A stretch of DNA of 64,000 bases from Nocardioides coralli. Lineage in GTDB: Bacteria; Actinomycetota; Actinomycetes; Propionibacteriales; Nocardioidaceae. Where the stretch lies: contig NZ_CP082273.1 in the NCBI RefSeq assembly GCF_019880385.1, forward strand, positions 248,001 through 312,000, written 5' to 3'. The notes beneath the pieces are model-generated. The model was given only the letters and a program-made list of their open reading frames with translations, did not search any database and was not told where the DNA came from. Position numbers and translations under genes: made by a program. Below are positions 33,893 to 41,190 of this stretch, piece after piece. The stretch's first letter is position 1, and the number at the start of each line of letters is the position of its first letter.

Positions 33893-34767
33893 GCGCGACC
33901 GACGACTTCGTCGTCCACCGCAACCTGCTCTTCACCGTCGCCTACGAGATCCTCGGCAGCGCCAGCGACGCCGAGGACGTGCTGCAGGAGAGCTGGCTGC
34001 GGTGGGCGGAGGTCGACCACGCCGAGGTCCGCGACCCGCGTGCCTACCTGGTCCGGGTCGTCACGCGGCAGGCGCTCAACCGGTTGCGGACGCAGTCCCG
34101 GCGACGCGAGACCTACGTGGGCCCGTGGCTGCCCGAGCCACTGCTGACCGCGCCCGACGTCGCCGACGACGTCGCCCTCGCCGAGCACGTCTCGATCGCG
34201 ATGCTGCGCGTGCTCGACACCCTCGCTCCCGTGGAGCGGGCGGTCTTCTGCCTGCACGAGGTGTTCGGGTTCGGGTACGACGAGATCGCCGCCGCGGTCG
34301 ACAAGAGCGAGGCCGCCTGCCGGCAGATCGCCAGTCGGGCCCGTCGCCACGTGGCGGCGAGGCGGCCGCGGGTCGCCGACGGCGTCGACCGGGGCGCGGT
34401 GATGGAGCGCTTCATGGCGGCCTGCGCCGGCGGTGACCTCCAGGCGTTCCTCGACGTGCTCGCGCCCGACGTGGTGCTCATCAGCGACGGCGGCGGCCGG
34501 GCGGCCGCGGCCCTGCGCCCCATCACGGGACGCGACAAGGTGGTGCGGTTCATCACCGGCCTGGCCTCGCAGGCCAACGACTACGCGGCGGTGCGGCTGG
34601 AGCCGGTCCCGGTCAACGCGCAGCCCGGCTTCGAGATCTTCCTCGACGAGCAGCGGGCAACGACCGTGGTGGCGCGCGTGGACGGCGCGGTCATCTCCGA
34701 GATCTACTTCATGCGCAACCCGGACAAGCTCGCCCGGATGGACGGCGTCGTCGCGCTGGCCCACTGA
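33889..34767 (+). CDS. ECF41-type RNA polymerase sigma factor (SigJ-like, SnoaL C-terminus)
   Basis: 292 residues from GTG 33889. Sigma region 2 (about 10-75, EDVLQESWLRWAEVD) and region 4 (about 108-160, LAPVERAVFCLHEVFGFGYDEIA) are followed by a SnoaL-like domain (about 168-290). All three ECF41 hallmarks are present: WLPEP in the linker (around residue 80), DGGGR in the extension and NPDK near the end. In this group the fused domain replaces a separate anti-sigma factor. It overlaps its partner gene by GTGA. Confidence 0.94.
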   Translation: MSATDDFVVHRNLLFTVAYEILGSASDAEDVLQESWLRWAEVDHAEVRDPRAYLVRVVTRQALNRLRTQSRRRETYVGPWLPEPLLTAPDVADDVALAEHVSIAMLRVLDTLAPVERAVFCLHEVFGFGYDEIAAAVDKSEAACRQIASRARRHVAARRPRVADGVDRGAVMERFMAACAGGDLQAFLDVLAPDVVLISDGGGRAAAALRPITGRDKVVRFITGLASQANDYAAVRLEPVPVNAQPGFEIFLDEQRATTVVARVDGAVISEIYFMRNPDKLARMDGVVALAH

Positions 34768-34804
34768 GAGCGGCCACCCACGGCGGAGGTAGCCTGACGG
34801 CGTA

Positions 34805-34895
34805 CAGACAGGGGAGCCCGCGCGGCGGGCTGAGAGTGCGGAGCCACCGCAGACCCTCCGAACCTGATCCGGGTGACACCGGCGTAGGGAGTCAG
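34805..34895 (+). promoter_or_regulatory. TPP (thiamine pyrophosphate) riboswitch
   Basis: The THI element is fully readable: GGGGAGCCC, CTGAGAGTGCGG (CTGAGA at 34830-34835), ACCCTCCGAACCTGATC (ACCTGATC at 34862-34869) and GGCGTAGGGA (GTAGGGA at 34884-34890). GGGAG in the final strand lies 10-14 bases before GTG 34901, so it doubles as the ribosome site. No terminator fits between aptamer and gene. Control is therefore most likely at translation initiation: TPP binding hides the site. Confidence 0.96.
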
Positions 34896-34900
34896 ACACC

Positions 34901-35965
34901 GTGCGACCCATCCTTCCCGTCCTCCTCGCCGCGAGCCTGACCGCCGGCTGCAGCCTGGTCGGAGGCTCCAGCGACGAGGCCGCGAGCGACCGCCCCGACG
35001 GGCCCACCCCCGACGAGGTCGTCCTCGTCACCCACGAGTCCTTCTCGCTGCCCAAGCCGCTGGTGCGGCAGTTCGAGCGCGAGTCCGGCTTCGACCTCGA
35101 GATCCGTCCCGCCGGCGACGCCGGCGCCCTGACCACCAAGCTCGCCCTCACCAGCGACAACCCCACCGGCGACGTGGCCTTCGGTGTCGACAACACCTTC
35201 GCGTCGCGGGCGCTCGACGAGGGGGTGTTCGCGGACCTCGACGTCGACCTGCCCGAGGGTGCCGGCGACTTCGTGGTGCCCGCCGACGGCGGCGAGCGGA
35301 TGGCCCCGGTCGACCACGGCCACGTCTGCGTCAACGTCGACGTGACATGGTTCGAGGAGCGGGGCCTGACGCCACCCACGTCGCTGGATGACCTCACCGA
35401 CCCGGCCTACGAGGGTCTCTTCGTCACCCCCTCCGCGCTCTCGAGCTCGCCGGGTCTGGCGTTCCTGATGACGACGGTCGCGGCCTACGGTGAGGCCTGG
35501 CCGGACTACTGGCGCGAGCTGCTGGGCAACGGCACCAAGGTCGTCGACGGCTGGAGCGACGCCTACTACACCGACTTCACCCAGGGCGGCGGCGACGGCT
35601 CCCGCCCGGTGGTGCTGTCCTACGACTCCTCGCCGGCCTTCACGGTGCCCAAGGGCACCGACACCTCCACCACGCGCGCGCTGCTCGACACCTGCTTCCG
35701 CCAGGTGGAGTACGCCGGGGTGCTGGCCGGGGCCGACAACCCCGAGGGTGGCCGGGCGCTGGTGGAGTTCCTGCTCGGCGAGGACGTGCAGGCCGCCCTG
35801 CCGGAGTCGATGTACGTCTTCCCGGTCCGCGACGGTGTCGACCTGCCGCCGGCCTGGGCCGAGCACGCCGAGCAGCCGGAGGACCCCTTCACCCTGGACC
35901 CGGCCGAGATCGCCGCCGAGCGCGAGGGCTGGCTCGAGCAGTGGCGCGATCTCGCCACCGGCTGA
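34901..35965 (+). CDS. thiB: Thiamine ABC transporter, substrate-binding lipoprotein
   Basis: 354 residues. Lipoprotein signal with lipobox LTAGC (Cys17), then an acidic linker and a periplasmic-binding fold. Conserved ThiB-type segments include DVAFGVDNTFASRALDEGVF, PVDHGHVCVNVD and VLSYDSSPAF. It binds thiamine outside the membrane. It lies directly behind the TPP riboswitch and 10 bp before thiP. GTG 34901 is set by the riboswitch-borne ribosome site. Confidence 0.95.
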   Translation: MRPILPVLLAASLTAGCSLVGGSSDEAASDRPDGPTPDEVVLVTHESFSLPKPLVRQFERESGFDLEIRPAGDAGALTTKLALTSDNPTGDVAFGVDNTFASRALDEGVFADLDVDLPEGAGDFVVPADGGERMAPVDHGHVCVNVDVTWFEERGLTPPTSLDDLTDPAYEGLFVTPSALSSSPGLAFLMTTVAAYGEAWPDYWRELLGNGTKVVDGWSDAYYTDFTQGGGDGSRPVVLSYDSSPAFTVPKGTDTSTTRALLDTCFRQVEYAGVLAGADNPEGGRALVEFLLGEDVQAALPESMYVFPVRDGVDLPPAWAEHAEQPEDPFTLDPAEIAAEREGWLEQWRDLATG

Positions 35966-35975
35966 CCGGGGCGAC

Positions 35976-37607
35976 GTGACCCGGCGGCTGCTCGGCCTGA
36001 CGGCGCTCGCGCTGGTCCCGCTGCTGGTGCTGACCGCGTTCTTCGTGGTGCCCGTCAGCGGCATGGTCGCCCGGGGGTTCTGGCCCGAGGGCAGCTTCGA
36101 CCCGGGCGGGGTGCTCGAGGTGCTGACCCGTTCCCGCACCCTGCGGGTCCTGGGGTTCACGCTCTGGTCGGCCGCGGCGGGCACGGCGGGGTCGGTGCTG
36201 CTCGGACTGCCGGCGGCGTACGCCCTGCACCGCACCGCCTTCCCGCTCCGGCGCTTCCTCCGGGCCGCGCTGCTGGTGCCGTTCGTGCTGCCGACCGTGG
36301 TGGTCGGTGTCGCGTTCCGGCAGCTGCTGGGGGAGGGCGGCCCCCTGGGTGGGCTGGGGCTCGACGGCACCCCGGCGGCCATCGTGCTCGGCCTGGTCTT
36401 CTTCAACGTGGCGGTCGTGATCCGGGTGGTCGGCTCGGCCTGGGAGGCGCTCGACCGTCGGGCCGAGCAGGCCGCCGCCACGCTCGGTGCCACCCCCGTG
36501 CACGTGTTCCGGACCGTCACCCTGCCGCGGTTGCGCCCGGCGATCGTCTCGGCGGCCAGCGTGGTGTTCCTCTTCTGCGCGACCGCGTTCGGCATCGTGC
36601 TCACCCTCGGCGGCACCCGCTACGCGACCGTCGAGACGGAGATCTACCTGCTCACGGTCCAGCTCTTCGACCTCCCGGGCGCGGCGGCGCTGTCCGTGCT
36701 GCAGCTCGCGGTCGTGGTCGGGCTGCTGCTCGCCGCCCGTCGGGCCCGGACCACGGTCCCGGTGGTCCGCTCGCCGTCGACGCCGCGGCGGCTGCGACGC
36801 AGCGACCTGTTGCCGGCGGTTGTCACCGTCCTGCTGCTGGGGTACGTCGCCCTCCCGGTCGCCGCTCTCGTGCTCGGGTCGCTGCGCGTGGACGACACCT
36901 GGAGCCTCGCCAACTACCGGGCGCTGGCGACCACGGGCGACCGGCAGGCGCTCCCGGTCCCGGTGACCGAGGCGCTGCTCAACTCACTCCGGACGGCCGT
37001 GGACGCCACGTGGCTGGCCCTCCTGGTCGGCGTGCTCGTGGCGGTGGTCGCCACCCGGCGCTCGCGGTCACGCGCCGAGCGCCGCGTCCGTGGCCTGCTC
37101 GACGGGCTCTTCATGCTGCCGCTGGGGGTCTCCGCCGTGACGCTGGGCTTCGGCCTCCTCATCACCCTCGACAGCCCGCCGCTGGACCTGCGCGACCACC
37201 CGCTCCTGGTGCCGTTGGCGCAGGCGCTGGTGGCCCTGCCCCTGGTCGTCCGGGTGCTGGTCCCCGTCCTGGCCGGCGTCGACGACCGGCAGCGGCAGGC
37301 CGCCGCGTCGTTGGGCGCGGGGCCGCTTCGGACGCTGGCGACGGTCGACCTGCCGGTGCTCTGGAAGCCGCTGCTGGCCGGGGCTGGGTTCGCCTTCGCG
37401 GTCTCGCTGGGTGAGTTCGGGGCGACGTCCTTCCTGGCGCGCGAGGAGTTCCCGACGATGCCGATCGTGATCTTCCGGCTGCTGGGCCACCCGGGGGCCA
37501 TGAACTACGGCATGGCGCTGGCGGCCTCGGTGGTGCTCGCCGCCGCCACGGCTGCGGTCATGCTGGCCGTCGATCGGCTCCGCGTCTCCTCCGTGGGAGC
37601 CTTCTGA
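35976..37607 (+). CDS. thiP: Thiamine ABC transporter, fused permease
   Basis: 543 residues from GTG 35976, about 12 helices. The two permease halves each carry an EAA loop: QAAATLGATPVHVFRTVTLP (around residue 166) and RQAAASLGAGPLRTLATVDL (around residue 440). This fused two-domain form is normal for ThiP. It forms the channel of the thiamine importer with ThiB and ThiQ. It ends one base before the GTG of thiQ region (stop 37605-37607, start 37609). Confidence 0.94.
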   Translation: MTRRLLGLTALALVPLLVLTAFFVVPVSGMVARGFWPEGSFDPGGVLEVLTRSRTLRVLGFTLWSAAAGTAGSVLLGLPAAYALHRTAFPLRRFLRAALLVPFVLPTVVVGVAFRQLLGEGGPLGGLGLDGTPAAIVLGLVFFNVAVVIRVVGSAWEALDRRAEQAAATLGATPVHVFRTVTLPRLRPAIVSAASVVFLFCATAFGIVLTLGGTRYATVETEIYLLTVQLFDLPGAAALSVLQLAVVVGLLLAARRARTTVPVVRSPSTPRRLRRSDLLPAVVTVLLLGYVALPVAALVLGSLRVDDTWSLANYRALATTGDRQALPVPVTEALLNSLRTAVDATWLALLVGVLVAVVATRRSRSRAERRVRGLLDGLFMLPLGVSAVTLGFGLLITLDSPPLDLRDHPLLVPLAQALVALPLVVRVLVPVLAGVDDRQRQAAASLGAGPLRTLATVDLPVLWKPLLAGAGFAFAVSLGEFGATSFLAREEFPTMPIVIFRLLGHPGAMNYGMALAASVVLAAATAAVMLAVDRLRVSSVGAF

Positions 37608-37608
37608 C

Positions 37609-38595
37609 GTGCTGGGCGTCCGCGATCTCTCCGTCGACCTCGACGGCACGCGCGCGGTGGTCGAGGCGTCCCTCGACGTGCCCGACGGCGAGGTCCTCGC
37701 CGTCCTCGGGCCCTCGGGCTGCGGCAAGTCCACGCTGCTGCGCGCGCTCGCGGGCCTGGAGACCCCGCGCACCGGCCGCATCACCTGGGACGACCGGGAC
37801 GTGACCGGCACACCCACCCACAAGCGCGGCTTCGTCCTGATGTTCCAGGACGGCCAGCTCTTCGACCACTACACGGTCGCGCGCAACGTCGGCTACGCCC
37901 TCCGGTTGCGTCGCGCCGGCCGGGTCGAGGAACGCGTCACCGAGCTCCTGGAGCTCGTCGGGCTGCCGGGGTACGCCGAGCGGATGCCCGGCACGCTGTC
38001 CGGGGGCGAGCGGCAGCGGGTGGCGCTCGCTCGGTCACTCGCGGTGGAGCCGCGGCTGCTCCTCCTCGACGAGCCGCTCTCCGCCCTCGACGCGGGGCTG
38101 CGGCAACGCCTGGCGGGCGACCTGCGGGGCATCCTGCGGGAGGCGGGAACCACCGCGCTGCTGGTGACCCACGACCACGACGAGGCCTTCGCGGTCGCCG
38201 ACCGGCTGGCGGTGATGCGGGCGGGCCGGATCGTGCAGCAGGGCGCGATCGAGGAGGTGTGGCGGGCCCCCGCGGACACCGACACCGCGCTCTTCCTCGG
38301 CTACGCCGCGGTGCTCGACGGCGAGCCGGCGGCGATCGTCCGGCGCGAGGCAGGCCTGCCCGCGGGTGGGGCGGTGGCGCTGCGTCGCTCGGCCCTGGCC
38401 GTCGACGAGTCCGGCACCATCCCCGGTCGGGTGGTCTCCTCCCGGCTGACCCCGGAGCAGGTCCGGCTCCGCGTCGACGTACCCGGCCTCGGCGAGCTGG
38501 ACGCCGTCGCCCGGCTCGACGCGCACCCTGCCACCGGCGAGGAGGTGGCGCTGCGGGTCGACCGCACCCGGTTGGCCCCCGTGGGCGGTCCCTAG
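37609..38595 (+). CDS. thiQ: Thiamine ABC transporter, ATPase
   Basis: 328 residues from GTG 37609. Walker A GPSGCGKST (34-42), signature LSGGERQRVALARS, Walker B LLLLDEPLSALD and switch His in LLVTHDHDEAF. A C-terminal extension (about 235-328) resembles a TOBE-type regulatory module, making it longer than E. coli ThiQ (about 232 residues). It energises thiamine uptake. Its TAG stop (38593-38595) is the first half of a TAGACT -10 for the next gene. Confidence 0.92.
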   Translation: MLGVRDLSVDLDGTRAVVEASLDVPDGEVLAVLGPSGCGKSTLLRALAGLETPRTGRITWDDRDVTGTPTHKRGFVLMFQDGQLFDHYTVARNVGYALRLRRAGRVEERVTELLELVGLPGYAERMPGTLSGGERQRVALARSLAVEPRLLLLDEPLSALDAGLRQRLAGDLRGILREAGTTALLVTHDHDEAFAVADRLAVMRAGRIVQQGAIEEVWRAPADTDTALFLGYAAVLDGEPAAIVRREAGLPAGGAVALRRSALAVDESGTIPGRVVSSRLTPEQVRLRVDVPGLGELDAVARLDAHPATGEEVALRVDRTRLAPVGGP

Positions 38596-38598
38596 ACT
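38593..38598 (+). promoter_or_regulatory. Candidate -10 element, leaderless geometry
   Basis: TAGACT overlaps the thiQ stop codon and ends 7 bases before GTG 38606. Confidence 0.45.
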
Positions 38599-38605
38599 TG
38601 GCGGC

Positions 38606-39664
38606 GTGTATCGCCGCGCCTACTCGCTCCTCATCGCCTTCGCCGCGGTCATGGGCGCGCTCGCGATCATCACGGCCATCGTCCTCGACAAGCGGCTGGC
38701 CGACCCCGAGGGGTTCCTCGGGCCGGCCTGGGTGCGGCTGCCGCTGCTGCTGACGGGGGCCTTCGCCGCCGACATCGTGCCCCGGGTCCTGTGGCTGTCG
38801 CGGGGCAACCCGTCGCGCTGGCGCGAGCTCGCCATGGACCGGATCCGCAGCCACTGGAACCGCGAGCGGATGACGCTGGTCGTGACGGGTCTGGTCGGCT
38901 TCTACATCACCTACGTCAGCTACCGGAACCTCAAGTCGTTCCTGCCCTTCGTCATGGGCGACAAGAAGTACGACTACGAGCTCTACCTCGTCGACCGGGC
39001 GCTGTTCTTCGGCAACGACCCCGGGGTCGTGCTCCAGAACCTGCTCGGCACCGGCGTCACGGCGCACTTCCTGTCGCTGATCTACCTGTGGTTCCTGCCG
39101 CTGGTCCCCATCGCCGTGACCGCCTGGCTGATCTGGTCGCGCAACGTCACCCACGGCTACTGGTTCGTCACGTCGCAGTGCATCGCCTGGAGCCTCGGCA
39201 CCCTCTCCTACTACCTGCTGCCGACCCTGGGTCCCGGCTTCGCCTTCGCCTGGCTCTATGAGCCGGTCATCATCGACGCCAACACGCCCACGTCCGCGCT
39301 GATGGACTCGCTCTCCCAGGCCCGGGTCCGGGTCACCCTGGAGGGTGTGGAGGGCGCGGTGCAGTCCACCGCCGGGTTCGCCAGCCTCCACGTCGCCATC
39401 ACGCTGCTGGTCGCACTGATGGTCCAGTACACCGTCCGCAACCGGCTCGTGCACTGGGTGTTCTGGGCGAACTTCGCCGTCACGATCGTGGCGACCATCT
39501 ACTTCGGGTGGCACTACATCGCCGACGACATCGCCGGCATCCTGATCGCCCTGCTCGCCTTCTACCTCGGAGGCAAGGCCAGCGGGCAGGTCTTCGACCG
39601 CCACGGCCTCAGCTCGCACCCCACCGCCACGACGTCGGCGGTGCCGGTCGAGGCCGACCGCTGA
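38606..39664 (+). CDS. PAP2-family integral membrane enzyme (inositolphosphotransferase/phosphatase type)
   Basis: 352 residues from GTG 38606, about 8 membrane helices. The PAP2_3 signature is TAGFASLHVAI (acid-phosphatase motif 2, around residue 254) and YFGWHYIADDIAG (motif 3, around residue 300). The His residues form the phosphotransfer site at the membrane face. Relatives act on lipid phosphates or transfer polar headgroups, including phosphoinositides in actinobacteria. The exact substrate cannot be told. It is transcribed with, but not functionally linked to, thiBPQ. Confidence 0.85.
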   Translation: MYRRAYSLLIAFAAVMGALAIITAIVLDKRLADPEGFLGPAWVRLPLLLTGAFAADIVPRVLWLSRGNPSRWRELAMDRIRSHWNRERMTLVVTGLVGFYITYVSYRNLKSFLPFVMGDKKYDYELYLVDRALFFGNDPGVVLQNLLGTGVTAHFLSLIYLWFLPLVPIAVTAWLIWSRNVTHGYWFVTSQCIAWSLGTLSYYLLPTLGPGFAFAWLYEPVIIDANTPTSALMDSLSQARVRVTLEGVEGAVQSTAGFASLHVAITLLVALMVQYTVRNRLVHWVFWANFAVTIVATIYFGWHYIADDIAGILIALLAFYLGGKASGQVFDRHGLSSHPTATTSAVPVEADR

Positions 39665-39802
39665 GCCGGTCGCCACACCCGTTCTGCTGCGTCCCGCGAG
39701 AACTACATCGTTGTCATTTGCAAGGCGACACGCCTGTGACGGGAGAAAAAGTTGAGAAAACTGTTCCCTGTGTGACGAAAGAGCACTAGCGTTCCCGCGG
39801 GC

Positions 39803-39826
39803 CCGGACGGTGGGGAAGCCGTCCGG
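39803..39826 (+). other. 8-bp hairpin in the 5' region of the NlpC/P60 gene
   Basis: CCGGACGG (39803-39810) pairs with CCGTCCGG (39819-39826). It lies 43 bp before GTG 39869 in a 204 bp gap that also contains an unusually AT-rich stretch (39710-39785) with GTGACG at 39736 and 39772. It could be the terminator of the PAP2 gene or a leader structure of the hydrolase. Confidence 0.45.
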
Positions 39827-39868
39827 ACCCGCCACGACCAGACGTCAGACCCTGGAGAGGAACGCAAC

Positions 39869-41158
39869 GTGCGCGCTGCCGGTGTCCTCCTCGGCCTCGC
39901 CCTGAGCCTGGCGGTCCCCCCGGCCGCCGTGCCCCTGGCGCACGCCGACGAGGACACACCCCCCAGCCGGCAGCAGGTGCGTGAGGCGCGCGAGGCGGCC
40001 GACGACGCGGCCCGCGACGTCGCCTCGGTGCAGGCGGACCTCGCCGCCGCCAACAGCCGACTCGAGGAGTCGGCCGTCGCGGCGGCCAGGGCGACGGAGG
40101 CGTGGAACGGTGCGCGATACCGGCTCGGCCAGGCGCGGCAGGCTGCCGCTGCGGCGGAGGACCGAGCCGGTATCGCGCGCTCCGACGTCGACCGGCAGCA
40201 GGAGGCGTACGCCGGCGCGCTGGTGGCGTCCTACGAGATGGCACCCGCGCTGACCGCCGTGTCGTCGATGGTGCAGTCCGACGGCATCGAGGCCGTCGTC
40301 GAGCAGACCACCACCATGCAGGCGACCGCCTCGGCGCTCGACACCCGCTACGACGGTTTCCGGGCGGCCGCCACGCTCGCCGACGTCGCCGTCGAGCAGG
40401 CCGAGGCCGCCCGCAGCGAGGCCCTGGCCCTGCAGGTCGAGGCCCGGACGGCCCGCGACGAGGCACGAGCCGCCGCCGACGCGGCCGCGAGCGAGGCCGC
40501 AGCCATCGCGACCCGCAAGTCCGAGCTGATCGCGGAGCTCGCCGAGCTCGAGGACATCAGTGTCGAGCTGGCCGAGCAACGGCAGGCGGCGCTGGAGCAG
40601 CAGGCCCTCGAGGAGGCCGCAGCCGCCGCCCAGGAACAGGCCCAGCAGCAGACCCAGCCGGCGACCCAGCAGCCCAGCCAGCAGGAGCCGCAGGAGGCCC
40701 AGCAGCCCAGCCAGCCCGCGCCGCCGGCCCCGCAGCCGCCAGCGAGCCCCCCGGCCCCGGAGCCGCCTGCACCGGCGTCCCCGCCCGCCCCCGGTGGCGG
40801 GGTCGCCGCGGCGGTCGCGTTCGCGCGGGCGCAGATCGGCGAGCCCTACCGCTGGGGTGCCGCCGGCCCCGACAGCTGGGACTGCTCGGGTCTCACCATG
40901 GGCGCCTGGCGCGCCGGCGGGAAGGCGCTGCCGCACTACTCGGTGGCGCAGTACGAGCAGTCGACCCCGATCTCGGCCGGACAGCTGCAGGCCGGTGACC
41001 TGGTCTTCTGGGGGTCCTCGGGCAGCCCGTCCTCGATCTACCACGTCGCGCTCTACGTGGGCGGTGGCCAGATCGTGCACGCGCCGCGCACCGGGCGGCC
41101 AGTCACCCAGGAGTCGATGTACTACTGGACCAGTCCCAACTTCTTCGCGCGACCCTGA
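39869..41158 (+). CDS. Secreted NlpC/P60 peptidoglycan hydrolase with coiled-coil
   Basis: 429 residues from GTG 39869, GGAGAGGAA upstream. Signal peptide 1-26 with cleavage near AHA. A long Ala/Glu-rich coiled coil (about 30-250) is followed by a Gln/Pro linker (about 255-305) and a C-terminal NlpC/P60 endopeptidase domain. The catalytic triad is Cys339 (WDCSGLT), His392 (YHVALY) and His404. This is the RipA/PcsB architecture used to cleave stem peptides at division, with the coiled coil acting as regulator. The 204 bp leader suggests strong control. Confidence 0.93.
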   Translation: MRAAGVLLGLALSLAVPPAAVPLAHADEDTPPSRQQVREAREAADDAARDVASVQADLAAANSRLEESAVAAARATEAWNGARYRLGQARQAAAAAEDRAGIARSDVDRQQEAYAGALVASYEMAPALTAVSSMVQSDGIEAVVEQTTTMQATASALDTRYDGFRAAATLADVAVEQAEAARSEALALQVEARTARDEARAAADAAASEAAAIATRKSELIAELAELEDISVELAEQRQAALEQQALEEAAAAAQEQAQQQTQPATQQPSQQEPQEAQQPSQPAPPAPQPPASPPAPEPPAPASPPAPGGGVAAAVAFARAQIGEPYRWGAAGPDSWDCSGLTMGAWRAGGKALPHYSVAQYEQSTPISAGQLQAGDLVFWGSSGSPSSIYHVALYVGGGQIVHAPRTGRPVTQESMYYWTSPNFFARP

Positions 41159-41178
41159 CGGATCGACCGGGCGGTCAG

Positions 41179-41184
41179 TACCGT
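41179..41184 (+). promoter_or_regulatory. Candidate -10 element, leaderless geometry
   Basis: TACCGT ends exactly 6 bases before ATG 41191. It is within 30 bp of the upstream stop codon. Confidence 0.4.
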
Positions 41185-41190
41185 CGGCGC

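Noticed and set aside
39665..39868. c-di-AMP (ydaO) riboswitch before the NlpC/P60 gene
   Set aside because: These riboswitches often precede such hydrolases, but the conserved ydaO core motifs are absent; only one simple hairpin is visible.
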